64,000 bases of DNA from Kribbella jiaozuonensis (GCF_005233875.1 NZ_SZPZ01000004.1:620001-684000), one strand, 5' to 3'. Shown: positions 7,871 through 16,775, counted from the stretch's first letter. Made by a program: numbers and translations. The notes: generated by a model not told the origin, from the letters alone.

Positions 7871-9067
7871 TCAGCCCTGAGCGCCGACCCGGCCGACGAG
7901 CATCTGCCAGGACCGGTCCAGACCTGCGGCCAGGCACCCGGCGACCACCGACTCGCGGCCGAGAACACTGGCCTTCACGTCGGGCATCACCGGAGCCATC
8001 CTGTGAAGTTGCTGGGAGACGGCTTCGAGGAAGCCGGGTGCCTGTCCGATACCGCCGCCCAGCACGACCAGCTCCGGATCCACCACAGTGATCACCGTGC
8101 ACACTGCTTTGGCCACAAGCAGTGCCTCCTCTGCAACGACCGCGGCGGCAACAGCATCGCCACGAGCAGCCGCTGCGAACACCTTCTCCGCTGTCGACGC
8201 CCCCCGTACGCCGGCCCGCCGCGCCGCGCGCACCACAGCCGCCGCCGACGCCGACGCATCGAAACCGCCACGCTTGCGGGCGTCCCGCTGGTCGCTACCG
8301 CTGCCTTCGGTGAACGGCAGGTACCCGATCTCCCCCGCGACCCCGTGCGAACCGTGCCGCAGCTTCCCGTCGAGCACGAGGCCCATCCCGATTCCGGTAC
8401 CGACCGAAACGAAGGCGAAGCTGTCGACGTTCCGGCCGTGTCCGTGCACGCGCTCGGCGATCGCGGCCGCATCCACGTCGTTCTCGATCATCAACGACGT
8501 ACCGAACCGGTCGCGCAGCGCCGCCAGCGTCGCCGGCGAGTCCCACCCGGACAGGCGTCCCGTCAGCGTCAACGCGTCGAGCCGCGGGTCGTACACACCA
8601 GGGCTGCCGAGCACGGTCTGGCTCAGTTGCGTGACGTCGATACCCGTTTCGGTAGCCAGGGTCGTGCTCAGGTCGGCGAGCTCCTGGATCCGAGCCATCG
8701 CGTCGCCGGCCTTGGTCCGCACGCTCAGCCGCGCGCGGACGGTGCCCGCGAGATCCGAGATCGCTCCGCGCAGGTATTCCCGCCCGACGTCGAGCCCGAG
8801 CACGTACCCCGCGTCCGGCCGCACCTCGTACAGGCTGGCCGCCGGTCCGGGTACGCCGGTGCGCTGTCCGGTCACGTGCACCAGACCGGTCCGCTCCAGC
8901 GAGCCCAGGGCCGCGGACACGGTCGGCTTCGACAGTCCGGTCAGACCGGCGAGCTCGGTCCGCGAGATCGGTCCGGATCGCCGGATGTGATCGAGCAGCA
9001 CCTTTTCGTTGATCTCGCGGATCAGCTGCGGGCGTGCCGCGGACGCGCCTGGCGCAACAACCGTCAC
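7871..9067 (-). CDS. ROK-family transcriptional repressor
   Basis: A 398-residue NagC/XylR-type regulator. An N-terminal winged helix (about residues 15-65: INEKVLLDHIRRSG, SRTELAGLTGLSKPTVSAAL) precedes a ROK sugar-kinase-like domain with GLDVGREYLRG, ENDVDAAAIAE and VAGEIGYLPF. The usual zinc motif CxCGxxGCxE is missing. The GTG at 9067 is the start. It is divergent from a ROK kinase and a family-5 ABC importer, so it is very likely their sugar-responsive repressor acting on the 119-base region between them. Confidence 0.9.
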   Translation of the reverse strand: MTVVAPGASAARPQLIREINEKVLLDHIRRSGPISRTELAGLTGLSKPTVSAALGSLERTGLVHVTGQRTGVPGPAASLYEVRPDAGYVLGLDVGREYLRGAISDLAGTVRARLSVRTKAGDAMARIQELADLSTTLATETGIDVTQLSQTVLGSPGVYDPRLDALTLTGRLSGWDSPATLAALRDRFGTSLMIENDVDAAAIAERVHGHGRNVDSFAFVSVGTGIGMGLVLDGKLRHGSHGVAGEIGYLPFTEGSGSDQRDARKRGGFDASASAAAVVRAARRAGVRGASTAEKVFAAAARGDAVAAAVVAEEALLVAKAVCTVITVVDPELVVLGGGIGQAPGFLEAVSQQLHRMAPVMPDVKASVLGRESVVAGCLAAGLDRSWQMLVGRVGAQG

Positions 9068-9084
9068 GTCGACCCCCTCGCTGC

Positions 9085-9136
9085 TAACAACTCGGCCACC
9101 AACTCGGAGTTAAGCCTTGTGGTCCGTTGGTTGTTA
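9085..9136. promoter_or_regulatory. candidate ROK operator region between repressor and kinase
   Basis: TAACAAC at 9085-9091 and GTTGTTA at 9130-9136 are exact inverted copies 38 bases apart. Between them lies an 11-base palindrome, AACTC-G-GAGTT, at 9101-9111. This AT-richer patch sits in the divergent promoter region of the ROK repressor (start 9067) and the kinase (start 9187). Two binding sites closing a loop, or two independent half-site pairs, are possible. Assignment to the ROK protein is by position only. Confidence 0.45.
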
Positions 9137-9186
9137 AGTTAGTTTCCTATCGATTCTATTGGTCGGCACGAGGAGGTGCCACCCCT

Positions 9187-10122
9187 GTGGTTCCAACGCC
9201 GGTCGTCCTCGGACTCGACTTCGGCGGGACGAAGATCGCCCTGGCGGTCAGCGACCTGTCCGGACGCCGTCTGGGTACGCGGACCATCGACAGTCGTGCC
9301 GAGTCTGGTGGCGCTGCCGAAGCCATGGCCCGCGGCCTGTCCGCAGGACACGAACTGCTCGCCGAGGTCGCGCCGGGCCAGGAGCTCGCCGGCGTCGGTG
9401 CGGCCACGCTCGGCATCCCGTACGACGACCGCGTCGAGCTGGCTCCTACTTTTCCGGGCTGGGACGACCTCCCGTTCGGGCGACTGGTGCGGGACGGCTT
9501 CCCCGGCGTACCCGTGCGGTTGGCAACCGATGTGAAGGCGGCCGCGGCGGCCGAGCTGCGCTGGGGCGCGCTCGCCGACTGCGACCCCGGGCTGTACGTG
9601 AATCTCGGCACCGGTCTCGCGATCGCGATCGTTGCCGGCGGCACCGTGATCACCGGCGCGCACGGCGCGTCCGGCGAGATCGGCTACAACTTGCGCTCGG
9701 CCGGCGATGTGTACGTCGGCACCGACGAGCGCACGATCCTGGAACACGTCGTCAGCGGTCAGGCACTCGAGACCACCGGGTCCGCCCGGCTCGGGCAGCC
9801 GGTCACGGCCGCTGACGTCTTCACGATGGCGCGGACCCAGCCGGACGCCGCCGTCCTCACCGACGAGTTCGTCCGGGAGCTGGCGATGCACCTCGCCAAC
9901 CTGGCCATCGCGGTCGATCCGGTCCGGATCGTCGTCGGCGGCGGCCTGGTTCGTTCCTGGGACCAGATCGAAGCCGGTCTGCGTCGCGCCCTCGACGCTG
10001 CCGTCCCGTTCCCACCGGAGTTGTCGGTGGCCCGGTTTCCTTCGGACGCTCCGCTGATCGGGGCGCTCGCCCTTGGCGTCGAGGCGGCAGGAGTCGTCCT
10101 CGGTGCCGAAGCATTCGCATGA
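9187..10122 (+). CDS. ROK-family sugar kinase
   Basis: A 311-residue kinase with the phosphate-binding motif LGLDFGGTKIALAVS at the N-terminus, the catalytic-Asp segment LATDVKAAAAAELRWG, and GASGEIGYNL and IVVGGGLVRSW. It should phosphorylate an imported sugar in the cytoplasm. The zinc motif CxCGxxGCxE of classical bacterial glucokinases is absent, so it may use a different sugar or have a structural variant. GTG 9187 is chosen over the upstream 9127 because AGGAGG at 9171-9176 is well spaced. It precedes the importer genes on the same strand by 31 bases. Confidence 0.85.
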   Translation: MVPTPVVLGLDFGGTKIALAVSDLSGRRLGTRTIDSRAESGGAAEAMARGLSAGHELLAEVAPGQELAGVGAATLGIPYDDRVELAPTFPGWDDLPFGRLVRDGFPGVPVRLATDVKAAAAAELRWGALADCDPGLYVNLGTGLAIAIVAGGTVITGAHGASGEIGYNLRSAGDVYVGTDERTILEHVVSGQALETTGSARLGQPVTAADVFTMARTQPDAAVLTDEFVRELAMHLANLAIAVDPVRIVVGGGLVRSWDQIEAGLRRALDAAVPFPPELSVARFPSDAPLIGALALGVEAAGVVLGAEAFA

Positions 10123-10153
10123 GCAGGACTACCAGTAGCGAAAGGCAGAGACG

Positions 10154-11869
10154 ATGAGGGGCATCACACGCATCGCGGTCGCCGCGATAGCGGTCGGCGC
10201 ACTGACCGCCGGATGCGGCGGCGGTGACAAGCCGATCGGGAGCGGGGCGTCGTCGGGCAACCCGTCGTCCTCGACGAGCAGCGGCGGCAGCACCGGGCAG
10301 TACAAGAAGGGCGGCACGGTCACCATCGCCAACGTCGGCGGACAGACCTGGCCGTGTCAGTTCAACCCGTTCAACCCATCGGTCAACGGAGTCGCGGGCG
10401 GCTTCGTCTACGAGCCGCTGACCTTCGTCAACGTGCTGAAGGCCGGCGCCACCACGCCGATGCTGGCCACCGACTTCGCCTGGTCGCCGAAGAAGGACTC
10501 GATCGTCTTCACGATCCGCGACGGCGTGAAGTGGAGCGACGGGCAGCCGTTCAGCGCGGACGACGTGGTCTACACGTTCAACCTGATGAAGGCGCAGCCG
10601 GCGCTGGACATCTACGCGCTGTGGACCGGTGCCGGGCTGACCAGCGTCACCGCGGCCGGCAACAAGGTCACGCTGAAGTTCAAGGGTGCGGCCGAGCCGT
10701 ACTTCTTCAACTTCGCCAACCAGGTCGACATCGTGCCGAAGCACATCTGGTCGACGGGTGAGGCGGCCTCGAAGCCGGCCACCTGGGCGGACCCGAAGCC
10801 GGTCGGCACCGGCCCGTACACGGTCGAGTCCTGCACCCCGAACAACATCTCGTACGCCGCCAACGCCAACTACTGGCAGCCGGGCAAGCCGTACATCCAG
10901 AAGGTGCAGTACCCGGCCTACCTGGACAACAACCCGGCCAACCTCGACCTCGCCAGCGGCAAGGCGCAGTGGGGCGGTCAGTACATCCCGAACATCGACA
11001 AGTTCTACAAGTCGAAGGCGCCGGAGAACAACTACTGGTTCCCGCCGACCGCGAACGTGGCCCTCGTGCCGAACAACGACCCGTCCCGCCCGGCGACCAG
11101 CAAGCTGGCGGTCCGGCAGGCACTGGCGTACGCGATCGACCGCGAGCAGGTATCGAAGATCGGTGAGAGCGGCTACCAGCCGGCCGCGAACCAGACCGGT
11201 GTGGTCACGCCGACGTTCGACAAGTACTTCGACAAGGACGCGTTGACCACGGCCGGCTACGACAAGCCGAACGTCGACAAGGCGAAGCAGCTGCTGCAGA
11301 GCGCGGGCTACTCGGCGTCCAACCCGCTGAAGCTCAGCGTCATCACGGTCACCGGCTACACCGACTGGGACGCGTCCCTGGCCGTGGTCAAGCAGAACCT
11401 GGCGGCCGTCGGCATCGAGCTGAGCGTCCAGGACCTGCAGCAGCAGTCGTACAACCAGAAGCTGTACACCGGTGACTACGACCTGGCCTACTCCAGCCTG
11501 TCCGGCGGACCGACGCCGTACTACGAGCTGCGCCAGCTGCTGTACTCGAAGAACACCGCGCCGATCGGCAAGCAGGCCAACAGCAACTACTCGCGGTACA
11601 GCAACCCTGAGGTGGACAAGCTGTTCGACCAGTACGCCAGCGCGGATCCGGACACGCAGGTCAAGCTGATCAAGCAGATCTCGTCGTTCATGATCAAGGA
11701 TGTTCCGCTGATCCCGACGACCGAGTCGGTCGACTGGTACCAGTACAACACCAAGGACATCGAGGGCTGGCCGACGCAGGACAACCCGTACGCCCAGCCG
11801 GCGCCGTACAACATCCCGGACGCCGGGCAGGTGCTGGCCAACCTGTACTCGAAGTCGGCCCAGAAGTAG
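10154..11869 (+). CDS. ABC transporter solute-binding lipoprotein, family 5
   Basis: A 571-residue extracellular binding protein. The lipoprotein signal is RIAVAAIAVGALTAGC with the lipidated Cys at residue 21, followed by a Gly/Ser linker. The mature part has SBP family 5 features: the GGTVTIAN start, the segment FTIRDGVKWSDGQPFSADDVVYTF, GTGPYTV, and the C-terminal EVDKLFDQYASADPDTQVKLIKQI. Family 5 proteins bind peptides, but many actinobacterial ones bind oligosaccharides. The adjacent ROK repressor and kinase favour a sugar here. It is the first gene of a five-gene importer set. Confidence 0.92.
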   Translation: MRGITRIAVAAIAVGALTAGCGGGDKPIGSGASSGNPSSSTSSGGSTGQYKKGGTVTIANVGGQTWPCQFNPFNPSVNGVAGGFVYEPLTFVNVLKAGATTPMLATDFAWSPKKDSIVFTIRDGVKWSDGQPFSADDVVYTFNLMKAQPALDIYALWTGAGLTSVTAAGNKVTLKFKGAAEPYFFNFANQVDIVPKHIWSTGEAASKPATWADPKPVGTGPYTVESCTPNNISYAANANYWQPGKPYIQKVQYPAYLDNNPANLDLASGKAQWGGQYIPNIDKFYKSKAPENNYWFPPTANVALVPNNDPSRPATSKLAVRQALAYAIDREQVSKIGESGYQPAANQTGVVTPTFDKYFDKDALTTAGYDKPNVDKAKQLLQSAGYSASNPLKLSVITVTGYTDWDASLAVVKQNLAAVGIELSVQDLQQQSYNQKLYTGDYDLAYSSLSGGPTPYYELRQLLYSKNTAPIGKQANSNYSRYSNPEVDKLFDQYASADPDTQVKLIKQISSFMIKDVPLIPTTESVDWYQYNTKDIEGWPTQDNPYAQPAPYNIPDAGQVLANLYSKSAQK

Positions 11870-11919
11870 TCCGGAAGTAGCCCAGAAGTAACGTCCAGCG
11901 TGAGCACGAGGAGCTGTTT

Positions 11920-12918
11920 GTGAGGTACCTGCTACGCCGTCTCGGGTTCTTCGTGCTCACGCTCTGGGCCGCGATGACCCTGAACTTCTTCATCCCGCGG
12001 ATGATGCCCGGCAGCCCCGAACAGGCGCTGCGGGACCGGTTCAGCAAGGGTGGAAACATCGTGAGCCCGGAGCAGTTGCAGACCGTCCTGGCCGAGTTCG
12101 GCTTCGACCCGGGCAAGAACCTGCTGCTGCAGTACATCGAGTATCTGAAGGCAATGGTCACCGGGCACTGGGGCGTGTCGATCGGCAGCAGCCTCGGCGT
12201 CCCGGTGACCACGCTGATCGGCAGTGCCCTGCCGTGGACGCTCGGGCTGGTCGGCATCACGACCGTCCTGGCGTTCGCGCTCGGCACGCTGATCGGCACG
12301 ATCTCCGGCTGGCGACGAGGCGGGCTGATCGACGGGGTCGTGCCGCCGGTCTTCATCGTCACGTCGGCGCTGCCGTACTTCTGGGTCGCGCTGCTGTTCA
12401 TCTCGCTGTTCGCGATCGGCGACCACGCGATCCTGCCCAACGACTTCAACTACGACCAGGGACTGACGCCGGGGTTCAACGCGGAGTTCATCCTGAGCGT
12501 CCTCAAGCACGGCATCCTGCCGGCCGCGACGATCCTGATCACCGCGGTCGGCGGCTGGATCCTGACCATGCGGAACAACATGATCACGACGCTGGCCGAG
12601 GACTACGTCCGGATGGCGCGGGCCAAGGGCATCCCGAACCGGCGGATCATGTTCGGCTACGCCGGCCGGAACGCGTTCCTGCCGAACCTGTCCGGTTTCG
12701 CGATGTCGCTCGGCTTCGTCATCTCCGGCACGATCCTGGTCGAGTACGTGTTCAACTACCCCGGCCTCGGCTACATGTTCTACAACGCCACCGTGAGCAC
12801 CGACTATCCGTTGCTGCAGGCCCTCTTCCTGCTGGTGACGCTGGCCGTGCTGATCTGCGTCCTGCTCTGTGACTTCGCGGTGTTCCTCCTCGACCCACGA
12901 GCCCGGACGAAGGGATAG
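11920..12918 (+). CDS. ABC importer permease, DppB/OppB type
   Basis: A 332-residue membrane protein with an N-terminal transmembrane helix (RLGFFVLTLWAAMTLNFFIPR) and five more segments. The short pattern MPGSP and the EAA-like loop AEDYVRMARAKGIPNRRIM match BinPDP permeases of family-5 importers. It begins with GTG after GAGGAGC and follows the binding protein by 50 bases. It should form a heterodimeric channel with the next permease. Confidence 0.93.
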   Translation: MRYLLRRLGFFVLTLWAAMTLNFFIPRMMPGSPEQALRDRFSKGGNIVSPEQLQTVLAEFGFDPGKNLLLQYIEYLKAMVTGHWGVSIGSSLGVPVTTLIGSALPWTLGLVGITTVLAFALGTLIGTISGWRRGGLIDGVVPPVFIVTSALPYFWVALLFISLFAIGDHAILPNDFNYDQGLTPGFNAEFILSVLKHGILPAATILITAVGGWILTMRNNMITTLAEDYVRMARAKGIPNRRIMFGYAGRNAFLPNLSGFAMSLGFVISGTILVEYVFNYPGLGYMFYNATVSTDYPLLQALFLLVTLAVLICVLLCDFAVFLLDPRARTKG

Positions 12919-12923
12919 CCGAC

Positions 12924-13008
12924 GTGAACGAGCGAAGCGAGATCACCATCAAGCACAGCGCCCCGCGCTCATCGGCGCCCGCAGCGCAGCGAGGACGCCG
13001 ATGAGCGC
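12924..13008. repeat. REP-like palindromic element carrying a 26-codon leader frame
   Basis: The space between the two permease genes holds CGAGCGAAGCGAG-type sequence followed by a perfect 13-bp stem: GCGCTCATCGGCG at 12965-12977 and its complement at 12996-13008, with an 18-base loop. A frame starting at GTG 12924 (5 bases after the previous stop) encodes MNERSEITIKHS and continues to a TGA at 13002 that overlaps the ATG of the next permease by ATGA. The right stem arm therefore contains the start codon of that gene. The sequence looks like an inserted repeat rather than a real protein gene. Confidence 0.55.
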
Positions 13009-13936
13009 AATCGTCACCGGCGCCGCTGCGCCGACTACCACCACCTCCACCCGCCGGCCGCGGGGTGGGCTGTTGCGCGCGATCATGCGCAACCGCAAGG
13101 CGATGATCGGCGCCGGTCTGCTGATCCTGTTCGTCCTGCTCGCCGCGTTCCCGCATCTGTTCGTGCCCTGGCTGCACGGCGATCCGCGCGCGATCGGCGA
13201 CCTTCCGCTGCAAGGGCCGTCCGGCAAACACTGGCTCGGTACGACGGGCCTCGGCCAGGACGTGTACGCCGAGCTCATCTACAGCACCCGCGAATCACTC
13301 GTCATCGCAGTCGTCGCCGGTGCGGGCGCCACGATCCTGTCCGTGCTGATCGGGGTCTCGGCCGCGTACCTCGGCGGGTTCGCCGACGACAGCCTGTCGA
13401 TGCTCACCGACATCTTCCTGGTGCTGCCGACGTTCCCGCTGATCATCGTGCTCGCGACGTACGCCGGTAAGGGCAACCTGACCGTGATCATCATCGTGCT
13501 GATCCTGACCGGCTGGTCGTACGGCGCTCGGCAGATGCGGGCGCAGGCGTTGTCGCTGCGGAACCGGGACTTCCTCGAGTCGGCCCGGGTCCGCGGCGAG
13601 CGGTCGTCGTACATCATCGTGGTCGAAGTGCTGCCGACGATGACCTCGCTGATCGTCGCGAACTTCCTCGGCGCCGCGCTGTACTCCGTGCTCACCGCCG
13701 CCGGCCTGCAGTTCCTCGGCCTCGGCGATCCCAACTCGCTGAGCTGGGGCACGATGCTCTACTGGGCCCAGAACCAGGGCGCCCTGGTGAACGGCCTGCC
13801 CGCGTGGGCGCTGTCGCCGGGTCTGGCGGTTGCCCTGCTCGGTGTTTCCTTTGCCCTGCTCAACTATGCGTTCGACGAGATCAGCAATCCCGCGCTGCGG
13901 CCGGTTCGGAGGCGACGTGCCCGATCAGCTTCTTGA
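13001..13936 (+). CDS. ABC importer permease, DppC/OppC type
   Basis: A 311-residue membrane protein. The N-terminal helix is AMIGAGLLILFVLLAAFPH, with the LGTTGLGQDVYAELIYSTRESL segment characteristic of DppC, the EAA loop RNRDFLESARVRGERSSYII, and GLQFLGLGDPNSLSWGTML. ATG 13001 lies inside the palindromic element described above, so the first residues (MSA) derive from it. Its stop is 20 bases inside the next gene, which indicates coupling. Confidence 0.92.
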   Translation: MSAIVTGAAAPTTTTSTRRPRGGLLRAIMRNRKAMIGAGLLILFVLLAAFPHLFVPWLHGDPRAIGDLPLQGPSGKHWLGTTGLGQDVYAELIYSTRESLVIAVVAGAGATILSVLIGVSAAYLGGFADDSLSMLTDIFLVLPTFPLIIVLATYAGKGNLTVIIIVLILTGWSYGARQMRAQALSLRNRDFLESARVRGERSSYIIVVEVLPTMTSLIVANFLGAALYSVLTAAGLQFLGLGDPNSLSWGTMLYWAQNQGALVNGLPAWALSPGLAVALLGVSFALLNYAFDEISNPALRPVRRRRARSAS

Positions 13937-14894
13937 GGTCCGTGATCTCACCGTCGAGTACGACACCGGTGCACACCCGGTCGTCGCGGTCGACCACGTG
14001 GATCTCGACGTACAGGCCGGTGAGTTCGTCGGCGTCGTCGGCGAGTCAGGCTGCGGGAAGTCGACGCTGCTGTTCGCGATCGCGCACCTGCTGAGCTCGC
14101 CGGCCGCGATCACCGGCGGCAGTGTGAAGTTCCTCGGGCAGAATCTGGTCACGATGAACGAGAAGAAGCTCGCGTCGCTGCGCTGGCGGGACTTCTCCGT
14201 GGTGATGCAGAGCGCGATGAACGCGCTGAACCCGGTGAAGAGCATCGGCGCGCAGTTCCACGACACGATCATGGCCCACGACGAGGTGGTCGACGACAAC
14301 CGTCCGGCCGAGGTACTGCGGCTGGTCGGCATCGACCCGATCCACCTGAAGAGCTACCCGCACCAGTTGAGCGGCGGCATGCGGCAGCGGGCGATGATCG
14401 CGATGGCGCTGCTGTTCACACCGGACCTGATCATCATGGACGAGCCGACGTCCGCGCTCGACGTGGTCGCACAGCGGTCGCTGATGGTGCAGATCAAGGA
14501 ACTGCAGCGCAAGCTCGGGTTCGCGGTCATCTTCGTCACCCACGACATGTCGCTGGTCAGTCACTTCTCCGACAAACTCGTGGTGATGTACGCCGGTCAG
14601 GTGGTCGAGTTCGGCGCGACGCGCGCGGTGTTCGACCACCCTGAGCACCCGTACAGCGAGGGTCTGCTCGACGCGTTCCCGTCGATCCGCGGCCCGAAGG
14701 TGCCGCTGACCGGTATCCCCGGCAGCCCGCCCAACCTGGCCGATCCGCCGCCGGGCTGCCGGTTCCAGCCGCGCTGCCCGAAGGCGTTCGAGGACTGCCC
14801 GAAGATCGCCCCGGAGCTCTACCAGGTCGGCGCGGTCCAATCTCGTTGCCTACTGCACGCACCGTCGATCGAGATCGCCCGGGAGGTGTCATGA
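13917..14894 (+). CDS. ABC importer ATPase, DppD/OppD type
   Basis: A 325-residue ATPase with Walker A GESGCGKSTLL, signature LSGGMRQR, Walker B LIIMDEPTSALD and the C-terminal oligopeptide-transporter extension with four cysteines (PPGCRFQPRCPKAFEDCP, then SRCLL) that may bind an iron-sulfur cluster as in family members. The GTG at 13917 has GGAGG just upstream, at 13908-13912; the frame is open further upstream within the permease gene. It overlaps the next ATPase start by ATGA. Confidence 0.92.
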   Translation: MPDQLLEVRDLTVEYDTGAHPVVAVDHVDLDVQAGEFVGVVGESGCGKSTLLFAIAHLLSSPAAITGGSVKFLGQNLVTMNEKKLASLRWRDFSVVMQSAMNALNPVKSIGAQFHDTIMAHDEVVDDNRPAEVLRLVGIDPIHLKSYPHQLSGGMRQRAMIAMALLFTPDLIIMDEPTSALDVVAQRSLMVQIKELQRKLGFAVIFVTHDMSLVSHFSDKLVVMYAGQVVEFGATRAVFDHPEHPYSEGLLDAFPSIRGPKVPLTGIPGSPPNLADPPPGCRFQPRCPKAFEDCPKIAPELYQVGAVQSRCLLHAPSIEIAREVS

Positions 14895-15925
14895 CTTCGG
14901 TGGACATCACAGAAGCACGCAAGACCGACGCGCCCGCCACACCGGTCATCGAGGCCAAGGATCTGACCCGGCACTTCAAGGTCGGCCGCGGGTTCTCGCG
15001 GCAGATGCTGCACGCCGTCGACGACGTGAACTTCTCGATCGGGCACCAGGAGATCGTCGCGCTCGCCGGTGAGAGCGGCAGCGGGAAGAGCACGATCGCG
15101 CGGCTGCTCGCGGGTGTGTACAAGCCGACCGGTGGTGAGATCTTCTACCAGGGCCGAGCGATGTCGACGTTCAAGTCCCGCAAGGACCAGCTGGCCTACC
15201 GGGGCGACGTACCGATGGTGTTCCAGGACCCGTTCAGCTCGCTGAACCCGGCGTTCCGGGTGTCGCACGGCATCCTGCGCAGCCTCAAGCTGCACCGGCC
15301 CGAGTTCAGCCGGCCGCAGCGCGAGGAGGAGGCCGCGCGGGTGATCGAGACGGTCGGGCTGACGCCGGCCGGCGACATCATGCACCGGTACCCGTACGAG
15401 CTGAGTGGTGGCCAGAGGCAACGAATCGGGTTCGCCCAGGCGCTCGCGCACAAGCCGAAGCTGATCCTGGCCGACGAGCCGGTGTCGATGCTCGACGTGT
15501 CGATCCGGATCGGCCTGCTGAACCTGATGGCCGAACTGCGCAGGTCGGAAGGCGTCTCGTTCCTCTACATCACCCACGACATCGCGAGCGCGCGGTACGT
15601 CGCGGACCGGCTGATGATCATGTACGCCGGGCACATCGTCGAGTCCGGTCCGGCGGAATCGGTGCTGGCGAACCCGAAGCACCCGTACACGGACCTGCTG
15701 CTCGGTGCGGTGCCGGACCCGCGGGCGCCGCTCGCCGAGGGGATCGAGGGTGACACCGGCGAGCCGCCGAAGGTCATCGATCCGACGCCGGGCTGCCGCT
15801 TCCGTTGGCGCTGCCCGTTGGCGATCGACCGGTGTCACGTGGAGACGCCGCTCCCCCGCCGCCTGGGTGAGAACCACGAAGCAGCCTGCCACGTGGCCGA
15901 ACCTGACCCTGGTTTCAGGGAGTGA
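14891..15925 (+). CDS. ABC importer ATPase, DppF/OppF type
   Basis: A 344-residue ATPase with Walker A GESGSGKSTIARLL, signature LSGGQRQRIGFAQAL, Walker B LILADEPVSMLD and the family-5 C-terminal extension (CRFRWRCPLAIDRC). It completes a full binding protein-permease-permease-ATPase-ATPase importer. ATG 14891 follows GGGAGG and overlaps the previous stop. The gene ends one base before the convergent SDR gene. The importer has no glycosidase or peptidase gene in its operon, so the intracellular processing enzyme is elsewhere. Confidence 0.93.
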   Translation: MTSVDITEARKTDAPATPVIEAKDLTRHFKVGRGFSRQMLHAVDDVNFSIGHQEIVALAGESGSGKSTIARLLAGVYKPTGGEIFYQGRAMSTFKSRKDQLAYRGDVPMVFQDPFSSLNPAFRVSHGILRSLKLHRPEFSRPQREEEAARVIETVGLTPAGDIMHRYPYELSGGQRQRIGFAQALAHKPKLILADEPVSMLDVSIRIGLLNLMAELRRSEGVSFLYITHDIASARYVADRLMIMYAGHIVESGPAESVLANPKHPYTDLLLGAVPDPRAPLAEGIEGDTGEPPKVIDPTPGCRFRWRCPLAIDRCHVETPLPRRLGENHEAACHVAEPDPGFRE

Positions 15926-16708
15926 TCAGATCGTCGGGGTCATTCCCCCATCGAGGATGATGTCGGCGCCGGTGAGGTTGCCGGCGCGGTCGCTGGCCAG
16001 GAACACCACCAGGTCGGCGACCTCCTCCGGGCGGGTGAAGCGGCCGGTGACCGAGTCCTTCGCAGCCTGCGCGGCGACGTCCTTCGGTGCTGCACCTACA
16101 GCGCCGCCGACAGTCTCCGCGACCCCGCCCTTGCCCAGCCACAGATCGGTCGCGACCGGGCCGGGGCTGACGGTGTTGACCCGGACGCCCTGCGGCCCGA
16201 GTTCCTTCGACAGCGACTTGAAGAAGCTGAGGCACGCGGCCTTGGCGGCGCTGTAGTCGATCACCAGCGGGTCGGGCAGCGTCGCGTTCACCGAGCAGAC
16301 CGTGACGATCACGCCGGACCGCTCGATCAGCACCGGCAACGCGGCACGCGTCGTACGCACCGCCGACATCAGGTCCAGGTTGAGCGTCTGGAGCCAGTCG
16401 TCGTCGGTGACCGAGGCGAACCCGGCCGGGCGCGGGTGCACGCTGCCGACGTTGTTCACCAGGATGTCGAACCCGCCGGCCCTCGCGACCGCCTCGTCGA
16501 CGAGCCGGCCCGGACCGTCCGCCGTACCGAGATCGACGGCGAAGGCCTCGACCGGCATCGACTCGAGGTCGCCGCCGATGGTCCGCGAGCCCGCGACCAC
16601 CTTCACGCCTTCGTCGACCAGCGAGCGCGTGATCGCCAGGCCGATCCCCCGCCCGGCGCCGGTCACGACGGCCGTCTTCCCACCCAGGTGTAAGTCCACA
16701 GCGAGCAC
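15926..16708 (-). CDS. short-chain dehydrogenase/reductase
   Basis: A 260-residue classical SDR. The NAD(P)-binding motif is TGAGRGIG near the N-terminus, NNVGS stands in for NNAG, and the catalytic residues are the Ser in CSVNATLP and YSAAK. The substrate is unknown. Two GTG starts are possible, 16708 and 16699; the long open frame to 16924 is rejected because it enters the divergent promoter region. It shares a 20-bp palindrome with the divergent MFS transporter gene, which suggests common regulation. Confidence 0.87.
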   Translation of the reverse strand: MLAVDLHLGGKTAVVTGAGRGIGLAITRSLVDEGVKVVAGSRTIGGDLESMPVEAFAVDLGTADGPGRLVDEAVARAGGFDILVNNVGSVHPRPAGFASVTDDDWLQTLNLDLMSAVRTTRAALPVLIERSGVIVTVCSVNATLPDPLVIDYSAAKAACLSFFKSLSKELGPQGVRVNTVSPGPVATDLWLGKGGVAETVGGAVGAAPKDVAAQAAKDSVTGRFTRPEEVADLVVFLASDRAGNLTGADIILDGGMTPTI

Positions 16709-16736
16709 GCTAGCCGCTGATCCGCCTGCTGGATAT

Positions 16737-16756
16737 TGTTCGACGCGCGTCGAACA
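16737..16756. promoter_or_regulatory. perfect 20-bp palindrome, operator of an unidentified regulator
   Basis: TGTTCGACGC and GCGTCGAACA abut to make a perfect 20-bp palindrome, 20 bases upstream of the MFS start (16776) and 28 bases upstream of the SDR start (16708). Perfect palindromes of this size in a divergent promoter are usually operators of TetR, MarR or similar dimeric repressors. No such regulator is encoded next to it, so the regulator acts from elsewhere. Confidence 0.6.
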
Positions 16757-16775
16757 GCGACGTAGGGTGGGTGGC

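Noticed and set aside
6854..9142. 762-residue plus-strand open frame covering the kinase and ROK genes
   Set aside because: It is antisense to two well-supported genes, has an Arg/Gln/His-rich composition typical of a GC-rich shadow frame and contains no domain.
12924..13004. 26-codon frame beginning MNERSEITIKHS as a real small protein gene
   Set aside because: It is encoded entirely by the palindromic element, so it is better seen as part of the repeat that preserves translational coupling.
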